Source: Closterium sp. NIES-65
Taxonomy: Eukaryota > Streptophyta > Zygnematophyceae > Desmidiales > Closteriaceae
Reading direction: 5' to 3'
Assembly: GCA_948144175.1 (NCBI GenBank)
Contig: CANXME010000212.1
Span: 186,001 to 250,000 of the forward strand
Length of the DNA: 64,000 nt
The position numbers were made by a program, and so were the translations under genes. Shown piece after piece: positions 31,816 to 45,464 of the stretch. How positions within the stretch are numbered: the first letter of the stretch is position 1; each line of letters starts with the position of its first letter. The notes beneath the pieces are model-generated. The model was not told where the DNA came from, searched no databases, and saw only the letters and a list, made by a program, of their open reading frames with translations.

Positions 31816-32511
31816 CATATATCATGCCTTCCCTCTCATGCGCCGCCTCAATGCTGATCGTCTCGTCGTCATGAGACAACTGCGGGCGCACTGCGCAGCC
31901 CCACGTTCCGCTGGTCGGATTTGTTAGTCGAAACAAGAGAAATCATCCTGACCAGACCTTAGAAACAACTGCGTTCGCAATGCGCATCAATTTGGTCTCG
32001 AAACTTGGGCTTCGACAGTGATTTTAGGGTGGTCCGGAAACCTGGTTCGGAGGGGGGGGGGAGTCCGCAAAATACGGTGATGGAATGGGCTATGTGTTCA
32101 GTAAATACATGTACAGCAGCTGGTCAATGCCGGGGGCGACTCGCTGGCGCTGCTCCGCAGCGATGAGTGTAGAGATCAGGTGGGATTGCTTCCGTCGATT
32201 TGAACCCACGCACAGCTTCGGCGGCGACGCATTTTTCAGTAGGACAATGGAAGCGAACCCAGCTAGGATGATGCTGCTTGTCGGCTTGTTCTGAAGCACT
32301 TTTCCGGTTTTGAAGTATTTATCATGTAAATACCTTGGAGTTTAGGAGCCCTACTACCTTTCTAAGTGTGAGAGACCTCATATGCTCGAGTACAACTTCA
32401 GATTTACTTCAATGGCTCAACATAGATATCAAGCATATGCCACTCATTTAGAACCAAAATGTATCTACCTTTTAATAATACAGCATGTAATCCACATTTC
32501 AATAATACAAC
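31816..32511. other. No gene recognised
   Basis: Unique sequence without a convincing frame. A TTCAAATC string near 32200 resembles a tRNA T-loop, but its flanks do not pair. 32300-32511 is AT-rich and ends at the start of element E. Confidence 0.5.
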
Positions 32512-32707
32512 ATGTAATACAAGGCTCAAGGAGAGGTATCAAAAGGAAGAAAAGGGGGAAGAGAAAGAGATGAATAAGGAGGGTAGGGAGAAGGAAAGTG
32601 AAAAGGGGAGAAAGGAAAAAAGAGGCAGAGGAAGTTGAAAGAAAGGGAAAAGGAAAGGGAAAAGGAAAGGGAAAATGCACCCCCAAAAGACTCAAAAAAC
32701 ACCACAC
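32512..32707 (+). repeat. 5' LTR of E, part 1
   Basis: A/G-rich segment (GGAAAGTGAAAAGGGGAG and similar), matching 49740-49933 closely. It ends with AAAAAACACCACAC, the target site of the poly(A) insert. Confidence 0.8.
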
Positions 32708-32885
32708 TCCTCCATTCAGGCAATAATAGCTCTCCGCCATGGCTCCTTAGGAGAACTTTGATTCAGCAAATGTCCAGCTTACCTCAACCAGTTCAGCAAT
32801 CTGAATCTATTTTCTGGATCTACTCTTCAAGGGCTTGTTAATGACACCAACATTGTGTTCAAACAGTGAACATCGGTTAGTCTTA

Positions 32886-33763
32886 ACGTCGCTTAAGAAG
32901 ATCTGTACTTTCAGGTTATAAAGCTGATCTTAAGCTCAAGACATTCTGTTACTCCAACGAAGCTTCAATGGTCGAGTTCATTTCAAATCGTCACCTAAAA
33001 TGGGACCTGAGAATCAAGGCATTTTCACCAGAAGTAAAAATCTGCAAGTACAAGGAAGGTGGACCACGTAATATTTTCAGATTATCAGTTTTTGCTGCCA
33101 TATATCAACAACCAGTGAAGAGGAAGAAAACTCAGAATAAAGCGCCAGACATTAATCACGTGGTTTCACTACCTAAAGGCATGGCTGGATCTACTATTTC
33201 AAGTCATCACCCAGGATGGCATGGAGAAGAAGTTTCATGCTCTAGAGAATGTGAGAAGTATTTCTTCAAGGAACCAGAGCAACGACGTTCGACTCTCAAA
33301 GCGTCTGAAATAACTACGTTAACGACTGCTGAAGTGTTTGGAGGCGAAGAGGTTTTTCCGCTGGAAACGTTCAACCTGGAAGATTTTTCCTTGGCTCACC
33401 TATTCAACGACGAGTACTTATTTTCTAAGGCTGTGGACGACGAAACGACATATAAATTTCGACATGAGAAAGGCTGGAAGTTACAGGAAGTGCATCTGCA
33501 ACTGGTGGATGATGCTGACGGGAGTTTTAAAACTGCTGGACGACATGGATTGATGCAAGATTTTTCTGAAGTTGCTGTGCTCTCTAGAGCCAGAACAGTA
33601 GAAGCTGGTCCTCATAGGCATCGGAAAACGCCCAAAAAATTTCGTGCAATTCTCTTGTGGCAAGCTCGCCGGGAAAGACCTGCTATTGTTACCACTTTCT
33701 ACCGCTTCAACGTCAAAACACGGGTTGCTGAAACCACCTCACTCAACCACTCAGTGGTGGCGA
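32886..33763 (+). pseudogene. ORF of unknown protein in the retroposed insert (5' part)
   Basis: Open from after a TAA at about 32885, first ATG at 32968. It contains HLKWDLRIKAFSPEVKICKY, NIFRLSVFAAIYQQPVKRKK, HLFNDEYLFSKAV and FRAILLWQARRERPAIVTTF, and is rich in Lys, Glu and Phe. I do not recognise the family. Base composition (AT-rich) differs from the surrounding copia elements. The frame is cut by the insertion at 33764. Removing that element and one TSD copy continues the frame at 35246 for about 45 codons to TAG 35380-35382. Confidence 0.55.
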
Positions 33764-33893
33764 TGTCAGAATATTATTCTTATGTTCTAGCCTGTAGTGG
33801 GGTGCTCTATAGCGAGTACAACCCTTCTAGGGTTTGCTATTTGTATCCCCATTTCTGCTAGTTCATCCCTCTTTCTTCTTCTAATTTTTGTCA
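33764..33893 (+). repeat. 5' LTR of small element
   Basis: TGTCAGAATATTATTC to TTTTTGTCA. It has the GTACAACCCTTCTAGGGTTT block of the family. Confidence 0.93.
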
Positions 33894-33926
33894 TGCTATC
33901 AGAACAGGTCGATCCCCTTGGATCGA
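33894..33926 (+). promoter_or_regulatory. PBS and following hairpin of small element
   Basis: PBS TGCTATCAGAACAGG directly after the LTR, then TCGATCC (33909-33915), loop CCTT and GGATCGA (33920-33926), a perfect 7-bp stem. Confidence 0.75.
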
Positions 33927-33969
33927 TCCTGTGGGTGGGTTTCCACCTCGCTTCCGCTGCTACCTTTCC

Positions 33970-34380
33970 TTCCCGCCGTGCGCCCCGAGGCGCGCGGCGG
34001 TTTTCCTTCCCGCCGTGCGCCCCGAGGCGCGCGGCGGTTTTCTGCCCGCCGTGCGCCCCGGGGCGCGCGGCGGTTCTTTGCCCGCTGTGCGCCCCGAGGC
34101 GCGCAGCGGGCGTCTGCCCTACCTTCGCGGGCGTCCGCCCTACGTCGCGGCCCCGCCCTACGTCGCGGCCCCGCCCTGCGTCGCAGCCCCGCCCCTTGAA
34201 GCGGCCCTGCCCTACGTCGCGGCCCCGCCCCGGCCGTCGCGGCCCCGCCCTACGTCGCGGCCCCGCCCTGTGTCGCGGCCCCGCCCCTCGAAGCGGCCCT
34301 GCCCGACCGTCGCGGCCCCGCCCCTCGTCGCGGCCCCGCCCCTCGTTGCGGCCCCGCCCCTTGTCACGGCCCCGCCCTCC
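33970..34380. repeat. GC-rich minisatellites inside small element
   Basis: Four copies of a 37-bp unit with a CGAGGCGCGCGGCGG core (33974-34120), then about a dozen copies of a 19-bp unit TACGTCGCGGCCCCGCCC (34139-34375). Open frames here are shadows. Confidence 0.85.
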
Positions 34381-35110
34381 AACCAGGCCCGTGGTGGGCC
34401 CCCTTTCACCACACCGCCTCCCCCCCCCCCTCCCTCTGCCATTTCCCGTCGTCCGTCGAGGCGACCTGAGGGGGCCGCTTGCGGCTGTGGGGTGGCGGGT
34501 ATGGGGGTGCTCGGTGTGCCTTCCTCCCTTTGCTCCTCCTCCTCCTTCGTCTCCCACTGCTGCAGCTGTCGCTGAGGGGGGTGGTTGTGTGGGAGACTCG
34601 GGTTTAGGATTTAAGGGGGGTGCGTGGGAGTGCAGCTAGCGGTGTAGCAGTGGGTGTGCATCAGGGGGGTGGGACTGTGTGCGGGAGGTTGAGTGGAGGT
34701 TGTCAGTTTGTCGTTCGCAGCACCTGTAGTCCGGGGCGCTGTCCCAGTAGCCCACTCGTAGCCAGCTGTGCCAGCCGCCCGTGGGTCCGTTGCCCGTCCG
34801 CCGCTATTTGAGCCGCGGGGCCTGTTACTCCTGTAGTCCGAGCGCTGTCCGGTAGCCGCTGTGCCAGTCTGCCTCCTGTTGCCCGTGTGCCTGCAGCTTC
34901 AGCCGTCGCCTCCTATCTCCTCTCCCCTCACTCTCTCTCCTCCTCCTCACTTGCCCGTTGTGACTACCACTAGCTCTGCTCATAATTGTGAACTCTAAAC
35001 TATCTCTTCTTGAACTTGTGCTCAGAATGTGTGGTGACATTGTGATCCACCCTGAGCTTGTACTACTTTGCCTGCTCTGCTGATTACACCCCACTTTGGC
35101 TATGGGGGTG

Positions 35111-35240
35111 TGTCAGAATATTATTCTTATGTTCTAGCCTGTAGTAGGGTGCTCTATAGCGAGTACAACCCTTCTAGGGTTTGCTATTTGTATCCCCATT
35201 TCTGCTAGTTCATCCCTCTTTCTTCTTCTAACTTTTGTCA
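35111..35240 (+). repeat. 3' LTR of small element
   Basis: 130 bp, TGTCAGAATATT to CTTTTGTCA, followed by TSD GGCGA. Confidence 0.93.
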
Positions 35241-35245
35241 GGCGA

Positions 35246-35382
35246 CTCAATCAAGGCTGAAGAAAACCACGCGGCAAAGAAGTGTCCACAGGTTACCAGA
35301 TCTGAAATGTGGCAACTCTGCAAAGAAAGCCCCAAACGGGCAAGACAAAGTTTTTAGGCATTTGAATTTTAAGACTCCATAG
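35246..35382 (+). pseudogene. ORF of unknown protein in the retroposed insert (3' part)
   Basis: Continuation of the interrupted frame (TQSRLKKTTRQRSVH, then DKVFRHLNFKTP and TAG). It is followed by about 105 nt of 3' UTR-like sequence and the A-tail. Confidence 0.5.
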
Positions 35383-35530
35383 GAATCTGGGAGGGTACGG
35401 TAGACACTAAAGCTACCTATGCCCTCTAGCTCCGGTTACGACCGACGGTGTTTTGCGTTGTACGTTGTATAATGCTATTTCACCTACCAAAAAAAAAAAA
35501 AACAAAAAAAAAAAACAAAAAACACCACAC

Positions 35531-35783
35531 AAGGAACCCCATAAAGACAACTCTAAAGACCCTATCTAAAAAATCCCCACCCCTCAAACTCTCCTCTACG
35601 TCAACGTGAGTTTGGTTTTGCCCCGTCTTCGCTTGGGCGGAGCTGACTTCGTGGTCGGGTGTGAGGGGAGCAGCCGACCTGCAACAGTGGGCGAGCTAGT
35701 TGACGAGGAGGTCGATCTGCATGGGGGCCACTGCACGGGCGCCTACTTCAGGTTGGCGCTGACTTCATGGAGGTCGACCTGTG
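35531..35783 (+). repeat. 5' LTR of E, part 2
   Basis: Continues the LTR from AAGGAACCCC and matches 49920-50170. It is interrupted by D after GACCTGTG. Confidence 0.8.
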
Positions 35784-35911
35784 TGTCAGAACATACAGCT
35801 TGTGCTTATTGTGTAGGCTATAATGGGGTAGCCCATAAGGGGTACAACCCAATTAGGGTTAGTACTTCTACTCAGTTCATTCATAGTTCATTCCATTCTC
35901 GTTTCTTCTCA
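35784..35911 (+). repeat. 5' LTR of D
   Basis: TGTCAGAACATACAGC to TTTCTTCTCA, followed by the PBS TGGTATCGAGCAGG. Confidence 0.94.
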
Positions 35912-35940
35912 TGGTATCGAGCAGGTTCCCTCGTAGGAAC
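35912..35940 (+). promoter_or_regulatory. PBS and hairpin of D
   Basis: PBS TGGTATCGAGCAGG, then GTTCC-CTCGTA-GGAAC (35925-35940), the same hairpin position as in C and F. TAGGGCCCACCA, a T-run and a GGAGCGCGCTC palindrome follow by 35995. Confidence 0.8.
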
Positions 35941-36206
35941 TGTTCTTAGGGCCCACCAAGTCGAATTTTTTTTTTTCCTACCCGGAGCGCGCTCTGCCTA
36001 GGCCCGAGTCGCCCCCTGTGTTCCCTCTCACCGTCGCGCCTTCCTAGGCCTCCTTCGGCCCCGTCGCGTCGCCCCTAGCGGCCTCCCTCGAGCCGCCCTT
36101 ACTCGGCCCGTCGCCGCCCTACGCGGCCAGTCGCCGCCCTTTGCGGCCCGGAGCCGCCCTACCCGGCCCGTCGCCGCCCTTACGCGGCCCGTCGCCACCC
36201 TACGCG

Positions 36207-38458
<2,252 letters not shown>

Positions 38459-39220
38459 ACGCAGCCCGTCGCCGCCCCTTACTCAGCCCGTCGCCGCCCG
38501 TTTGCGGCCCGATGCCGCCCTACTCGGCCCGTCGCCGCCCTTACCCGGCTTGTCGCCGCCTGTCCCGGCCCGTCGCCGCCCTTCAGTGGCCCGTCGCCGC
38601 CCTTACGCGACCCGTTGCCGCCCTACTCGGCCCGTCACCGCCCTTACCCGGCTTGTCGCCGCCCGTCCCGGCCCGTCGCAGCCCTTCAGCGGCCCGTCGC
38701 CGCCCTTACGCGGCCCGGCGGCGCCCTTCCCGGCCCTTCATGCGGCCCTAACGGCTCGGCGCCGTCCTCTTACGGCCAGCCGTCGCCGCCCATCGGCTCA
38801 GCCTGCCGCCCTTGCGGCCACCCTACCCGGCCTCGGTGCCTCCTCCTCCGATCCCGCGGCTGCCCCACCTACCCCCGAGCCGCCGCTCCACTTGGCCCCT
38901 CAGGCCGTCGTCACGGAGGCAAGAGCCGCAGCTGCCGAACCGCCGAGCCGCCGGGTCGCCCAGCAGCCGAGCCGCCGAGCAGCCGTGCCGCCAAGCAGCC
39001 GAGCCGCTTAGCAGCCGAGCCGCCCAGCAATCGAGCCACCGAGCCGTCGAGCCGCCCAGCAGCCGAACCGCCCAGCAGCCAAGCCAGAGAGCCGCCCGCT
39101 CCCGAGCCGTCGAGTCGCCTGCCCTTACGAGCCGCCCGAGCAGCCCTGTCCGGTAAGTGCGGCGCTTCTGTCACTGCACTGCCCCTACCCTACTGTTCGC
39201 GCTGCTAGTCTACTGCTGTC
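38459..39220 (+). repeat. GC-rich repetitive leader of D
   Basis: Continues 35996-36206. Tandem GGCCCGTCGCCGCCCTTACG-type units (about 20-22 bp) run to about 38760, then GAGCCGCCCAGCAGCC-type repeats. Gag starts at 39221. Confidence 0.8.
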
Positions 39221-41690
39221 ATGGCTACCGCTAGTGTCCTCGCCTTTGACGGTGAGGGTCGGGCCATTGACTTTGACCTCTGGGTAGATGACCAGCAGCT
39301 TTTCCTACAGTGCGATAGGGCAGACGGTCTCTCCCTCTTTGACCGCACCTCTGGTGCCTCTCCTGCTCCTGCTGCTGATGCTGACGCCATTGTTCGCTCC
39401 CAATGGGCCACGCGCGATGCTGCTGCACGTATTGCTGTGCATCGCCACCTCCCTACCTCTGAGCGTGCGCACATTAGTCATTACAAGAGTGCTCAGACCT
39501 TGTACAACGCTGTAGTTCCACGCTACTCCTCCCCTGCTTGTGCTGCACTGAGCCGTCTCATGCTAGCGTACCTCTTCCCTGACCTTGCTACCCTACCCAC
39601 AGTCGCTGACCTCATTACGCACCTCCGCACTAGTGACACTCGCTACCGCGCTGCGCTTCCTGCTGACTTCTGCGCCAAGAACCCCCCCCCCCATGTACAT
39701 CACTCTCTACTATATAGTCACTCGCCTCCCTGACTCCCTTCGCGTAGTCAGGGACCACTTCCTCTCAGTCTGTCCCACCACTCTCACTGTTGACCTCCTC
39801 GAGAAGTCCCTCCTAGCAGTCGAAAAAAGCATAGTCGCTGCAGAGGCCTCTCGTGGTGACCCGCGCACCCCCATCTTTGAGGGGTGTTCCCCCTCCCCCC
39901 TTTTGCCCTCTGTTGCCTCTGCTGCTGCGGCCGACCTCCTTGGTCTTGAGTCGGTCGGTGCGGCGTCTGCCCCTAGCGGGAGACGCCGCTCTGGCAACGG
40001 CAAAGGGGGAAGGGGCGCTGGAGGGGCGAGCGGGGGCGGTGGATGTGGAGGTGGAGGCGGCGGGGGGAGTGGGGGTGGAGGTGGGAGTGGAGGTGGGGGT
40101 GGAGGTGTCGGTGGCGGCAGTGGAGGCGGAGGCCGCGGAAGCGGTGGCGGTGGGAGCGTAGGTGGCGGGGGTGGCGGCGGTGGAGGAGGCGGCGGAGGCG
40201 GCGGTGGAGGCGGAGGCGGTGGAGGCGGCGGAGGCTGCGGGGGTGACGGTGGAGCTGGTCGCGGGTCTACGCAGAGGAGTGGCTCCGGTGGTGGTCCGCG
40301 CCAGCAGCAGCAGCGCGGTCGTGAGACCCTGTCCCCTCAAAAGCTCCGTGAGTGGTACACTGCAAGCCAGCGGGGTGGGTGTTTTGGTCCGTGCACCTAC
40401 GTCCTGCGCATCGGCGACCGTGCGGGTGAGCAGTGTGGTGGTGCGCACCCCACTTACCGCTGCTTTGGCCGCATGACGGACGCGTGGCATCACCAATTCC
40501 CGGAGGCCACAGAGATCCCTCGCTGGGGCGAGCTGTCTAGGGCGGGAGTTGCCATCTATGATCTTGATTTTGATGCTATCCTTTCTGCTATGTATGCTGT
40601 GTCTATTAGTGATGAGGGTGACTGTTACCGGTGTTTCCCGCCCGATCCGGGCATTGAGACTGCTGCTATAGGTACTAGTGCGGCTGCTGCCCTGGGTGCT
40701 TGCGACGCTGCTGCTCTAGGTGCTAGTGCGTCCGCATCCTCAGGTACTGGTGAGTCTGCGCTCTCAGGTACTGCGTCGGCTTCGGCCTCCCTCACCTTCA
40801 CCCTTGACTCTGGGGCTTCTCGCTCCTTCTTTCGGGACCGCACCACACTCACGCCGCTTAGTCGGCCGGTTGCGGTGTCTCTGGCTGATCCCTCTGGGGG
40901 TCCTGTCCTGTCTCACTTCTCCACAGTCCTCCCGTGTCCGGAGGCTCCCTCTGGCACCCTGTCTGGTCTCTACCTCCCCTCGTTCTCTACGAACTTGGTG
41001 AGTGGTGCTTACCTACAGGATGCAAGAGTACACCAGTTCACTCCTGCGCGTCAGCGGGTGACGCACTACACAGAGGCTAGCACAGGCCGACACCTGGCTA
41101 CGTTTACTCGATACCCGGGGTCGAGCCTGTACACACTGACCACTGCGTCTCCTCCCGTTGCTGAGTCTGGTAGGGTAGCTGCGTCGGGTCAGGTGTTTGC
41201 TGCAGCGTCCAGGTCTGGTCCTGAGTCTGCCCCCTGTTCGTGTCGTCTCCTGACTCACGAGACTCTCCTCTGGCACCACCGCCTTGGTCACCCCTCTCTG
41301 CTTCGGCTCAGAGGCATGGCCTCACGTCTTCTTGTTTCTGGTCTCCCCCGGTCCCTCCCTCCCCTTCCTCAGGGCCGTGGCCCTACCTGTGTCCCCTGTG
41401 TCGAGGGGCGCCAGCGGGCTGCCCCTCACTCCTCCCAGTTTCCTCCGACAGAGGCCCCACTACAGACGCTTCACATGGACGTGTGGGGCCCAGCCCGCGT
41501 CCGTGGCCAGGGTCACGAGCGCTACTTCCTGCTCGTTGTTGACGACTACTCGCGTTACACCGCGGTCTTCCCCTTGCGCAACAAGGGTGATGTCACTGAG
41601 GTGCTGATCGACTGGATCCGCGCAGCTCGTCTCCAGCTCAGGCAGAGCTTTGGCTCAGACTATCCTGTTCTGCGTCTGCAGTCGGACTGA
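39221..41690 (+). pseudogene. Gag-protease-integrase of copia D, frameshifted
   Basis: ATG 39221 (MATASVLAFDGEGRAIDF). Gag runs to an 11-C homopolymer (39682-39692) where the frame shifts. The rest is in the next frame: YYIVTRLPDSL, polyglycine, QKLREWYTASQRGG, the C-x13-C-x3-H-x4-C segment, protease LDSGAS, GAG-pre-integrase HHRLGHPSL and integrase DVWGP. It stops at TGA 41688 where relatives have Arg of HSDRGGEF, and the His is also changed to Gln. Confidence 0.88.
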
Positions 41691-44600
41691 GGCGAAGAGT
41701 TTTCTTCTGGCCTTCAGAGAGCCTACTGTCGCGCACGAGGCATTCGTCAGACCTTCATGCTTCCGGACTCCCTGCAGCAAAATGGGATTGCTGAGCGCCG
41801 CATTGGCATGGTCATGGACGTCGCTCGTACATCTATGATGCATGCGGCTGCTCCCCATTTTCTGTGGCCGATTGCGGTGAGGTACGCGGTGCATCAGATC
41901 AATCTACACCCCAGGGTCTCCAGGCCGAAGACCTCCCCAGCCTTGCTATGGACGGGGAAGGTTGGCGATGCGTCGGCGTTCCGGGTCAGGGGATCTCGGG
42001 CTTTTGTCCGCGACTTGTCTGCGGATAAGCTGTCCCCTTGTGCTGCTCCTTGCGTCTTCCTGGGGTTCCCCCCTGACGCCCCAGGGTGGCAGTTTTACCA
42101 CCCCACCTCTCGCCGTGTTCTGTCCTCCCAGGACGTCACGTTTAACGAGTCGGTCCCCTACTACCGCCTCTTCCCCTACCGCACTCCGTCCCTCCCCCTG
42201 CCGCCGCTCTTCCTTGTACCAGGTCCCCCTCCGGTAGACCCCCTCCCCCTTCAGATGTGTCCTTGGTAGACGCAGTCGAGCCTGTCAAGGTCACTGGTGA
42301 CTCTGGTGCTGCTGAGGGTGCTGAGCCTGGGGGTGCTGACTCTGGGGGTGCTGAGCCTGGGGGTGCTGAGCCTGGGGGTGCTGAGACTGGGGGTGCTGAG
42401 CCTGGGGGTGCTGCGCCTGGGGGTGCTGAGCCTGGGGGTGCTGAGCCTAGGGGTGCTGAGCCTGGGGGTGCTGCGCCTGGGGGTGCTTTGCCTGGGGGTG
42501 CTAAACCTGGGAGTGCTCAGCCTGTGGGTGCTGAGCTTGGAGGTGCTCCGTCTGGAGGTTCTCCGTGTGCTTCGTCTCTGCGGGAGCCACTCTCTCCACA
42601 GGAGCTGCGCGAGTGGTTTGCCCGGCGATGGAGGCGTGCTGCTGGTGCTGGAGGTTCTTCGCCTACTGAGGGTGCTGCTGTCGCGGGTCCCGGAGGTGCT
42701 CGTACTGGGAGTACTGGAGCTGCTGGGCCTGCGGGTTCGACTAGAGCTGGTGCTGCTGAGGGTGTTGGAGCTGAGACTACTGCTGGCGGTCCTGCTGCTG
42801 GAGGTGCAGCTGGAGCGGGTGCTCCTGCTGGGGGTACTGGTGCTGTACCTGCTGTGTCTAGCATCGCTGCGCGGCCTCGATCGTACTTCGTTCCACTCCT
42901 ACAGCAGGTTCTTGGTCTTCCGCCTTCTACCGGTCCTCCTCCTTCTTTAGAGTGTCCACAGCCAGTCCCGTCACAGTTACAGTTGCAGCCTACCTCCCCT
43001 TTGCCTGCTCCTTCTCCCTACACTGGTCCTACTGGAGGTCTTGCTGAGCGTCGTGAGCCTGCGTCTCGCCCTCCGTCACCTGTCCGTGCTACTCGCGCTA
43101 GTGGTGGTGGTTCGCGTCAGCGTCCTCCTCCTGTCCCTGGCACGCACCGGATATCTCTGCGTCCATCCACTGCTCCTCTGCGTGCCCTTTTGCCTTCTCC
43201 TCCTGAGTCCTCTCTTCCTGCTTTTGCCGACCCGGAGTCGGACTCTCTTCGTGCTGCCAGTCCTACTATCACGCGTCTTCTGGCTACTGTGGTCATTGAC
43301 CCTTCTTTCGACTCCACTGCTGCGTCTGCCCTAGTTGCTGAGCTCGTCGACTTTGGTGCTCGCTTCCGCCTAGACTACGCTGCTAGTCTTGTCGCTGAGT
43401 GTGAGTTTGTCTGTCCTCCGTCCGTCGGGGGTGAGTGTGCCCTTGGCACGGACGTCTTTGAGGACTCACAGGAGGAGTTCCAGTGTCTTGCAGCTGCTTC
43501 ACCTCATCTCGTGTCCGTACTGCTTACTCCTGAGGGAGACCCGGATGCACTTGACATCCCGACTCCGCGCTCTTACGCGGAGGCGATAGAGGGTCCCCAC
43601 TCCTCTCAGTGGCAGGCAGCTATGGATGCAGTGATGGCTTCTTGGAAGTCCAAAAGCACCTACGTTGACGCTGTTCCCTGTCCTGGGGCGAACATCGTCA
43701 GTGGCATGTGGATCTTCAGTGTGAAGCGGTCGCCGGATTCTCCGCCTGTCTTCAAGGCGCGTTACGTGGCTCGTGGCTTCAGTCAGCGGCAGGGAGTTGA
43801 CTACTTTCAGACCTTCTCCCCCACCCCGAAGATGACCACTCTTCGCGTACTGCTGCACGTTGCTCCTCACCGCGACTACGAGCTGCACTCTCTTGACTTC
43901 AGCACAGCTTTCTTGCAGGGCAGCCTGCACGAGGAGATCTGGCTGCGTCGCCCACCTTGCTTCACTGGGTCTTTCCCTCCTGGTACCCAGTGGAGTCTCC
44001 GGCGTCCAGTCTACGGTCTCCGCCAGGCGCCACGTGAGTGGCACAACACACTGAGGACTACGCTTGCGGCTCTTGGGTTTTCTCCTTCTACTGCCGACCC
44101 GTCGCTGTTTCTGCGCACCAACACCTCTCTGCCGCCGTTCTACATCCTCGTGTACGTCGACAACTTGGTCTTTGCCACAGCTGACACTGCTGGACTCGCC
44201 TACGTGAAGTCCGAGCTGCAGAAGAGACCCACGTTCACAGACTTGGGTAAACTGCGCAGCTACCTTGGCTTGCAGATCACCCGGGACAGAGCACGCCGCA
44301 CCATTACCCTGACTCAGTCACACATGGTGCAGCAGGTCCTTCAGCGCTTCGGCTTCACGTACTCCTCGCCTCAGGCCACTCCTCTGCCTACTCGCCACTC
44401 GCTCTCAGCTCTGCCTTCGGATGAGTCCGTAGAGTCGAGTGGCCCGTATCTAGAGCTTGTTGGCTGCCTCATGTACCTGATGACCTGCACACGACCTGAC
44501 CTTGCATATCCTCTTAGCATTCTCGCACACTATGTTGCTCCTGGGAGACACCAACCAGAGCACATGGCTGCAGCGAAGAGGGTGCTGCGCTACTTGTGTA

Positions 44601-45137
44601 GTACGTCGGGCATGGGGCTAGTGCTTGGAGGGCGGAGTCCAGTGGTCCTCACTGGGCACGCGGACGCTTCTTGGGCTGACGACCAGGCTACGCAGCGGTC
44701 GTCAAAGGGTTACACCTTCAGCCTTGGTTCCGGTTCTGTTTCGTGGCGGGCTACTCGCTCGTCTTCTGTTCTCGGCTCCAGTTGTGAGGCTGAGATCTAC
44801 GTTGGGGCCATGGCTGCACAGGAGCTTCGTTGGCTCACCTACCTGCTGACCGACCTTGGAGAGCCGCCTCGTTCTCCTCCAGTGCTGTACGTAGACAACA
44901 AGGCCATGCTGGCCTTGTGTCGAGAGCAGAGACTGGAGCACTGAACAAAGCACATTGCTCTTTGCTACTTCCTTGCTCGTGAGCTGCAGCAGTGTGGTCA
45001 GTTGCGGCTTGCGTACGTGGCCTCTGAGGCCAACACTGCTGATGTCTTCACCAAGGCACTTGCGCCTTGTGATCATCAGCGCTTCTAGACGCAGCTGGGT
45101 CTTGTGCCTGTCTTGCCTCACTTGCTCACCTCTTGAC
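41691..45137 (+). pseudogene. Integrase end-linker-RT-RNase H of copia D
   Basis: QNGIAERRIG is in frame to about 42240, where a deletion in the linker shifts the frame. From about 42257 a long frame holds (EPGGA)n, [12 protein letters not shown] (TAFLQGSLHEEIW and a catalytic box changed to YVDN) and RNase H. It stops at TGA 44942 (Arg of EHRTKH). The remaining codons continue in frame to 45137 with one more TAG near 45087. The YVDD-to-YVDN change alone should kill the RT. Confidence 0.88.
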
Positions 45138-45336
45138 CTTGCTTGTACTGTTGCATATATATACACCAGCTCTTGCTTGTCTAGTCCTTCATATATATGT
45201 ACTCCTGCATGTGAACTCGCCTTGTGGCCTTGCACTTGTGCTCAGAATGTGTGGTGACTTTGTGATTCACCCTGAGCTTGCTTTGCTTGACTGGTCTTGT
45301 GACCCCTTGTTCTCCCCCACTTTGCCTATGGGGGTG

Positions 45337-45464
45337 TGTCAGAACATATAGCTTGTGCTTATTGTGTAGGCTATAGTGGGGTAGCCCATAAGGGGTACAA
45401 CCCAATTAGGGTTAGTACTTGTACTCATTTCATTCATAGTTCATTCCATTCTCGTTTCTTCTAA
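45337..45464 (+). repeat. 3' LTR of D
   Basis: 128 bp after the polypurine TATGGGGGTG. It ends CTTCTAA instead of TTCTCA, then TSD CTGTG. Confidence 0.93.

Larger units (their letters stand above)
33764..35240 (+). mobile_element. Small non-autonomous LTR element (TRIM/LARD-like)
   Basis: 1477 bp with 130-bp LTRs at both ends (two visible differences), 5-bp TSD GGCGA at 33759-33763 and 35241-35245. A PBS TGCTATCAGAACAGG follows the 5' LTR and a polypurine TATGGGGGTG precedes the 3' LTR. There is no Gag or Pol. The interior is GC-rich minisatellite and a 3' segment (35010-35110) that matches the 3' UTR of the full copia elements (compare 45235-45336). It is presumably moved by copia proteins in trans. 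Confidence 0.92.
32708..35516 (+). mobile_element. Poly(A)-tailed retroposed insert with 14-bp TSD
   Basis: Sequence absent from the right LTR of E. It is flanked by AAAAAACACCACAC at 32694-32707 and 35517-35530 and ends in an A-rich tail (35489-35516). These are the hallmarks of LINE-mediated target-primed insertion. Its own length, without the nested LTR element, is about 1.3 kb. It carries one long frame in the direction of the tail and no RT motif, so it looks like a processed retrocopy of a host mRNA rather than a LINE. Confidence 0.75.

Noticed and set aside
32180-32230. tRNA-like T-loop (TTCAAATC)
   Set aside because: Flanking bases do not form a T stem, and no anticodon or acceptor stem is seen.
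33787-34639. Frames of 250-280 codons on both strands
   Set aside because: Minisatellite interior of the small LTR element; it has no coding capacity.
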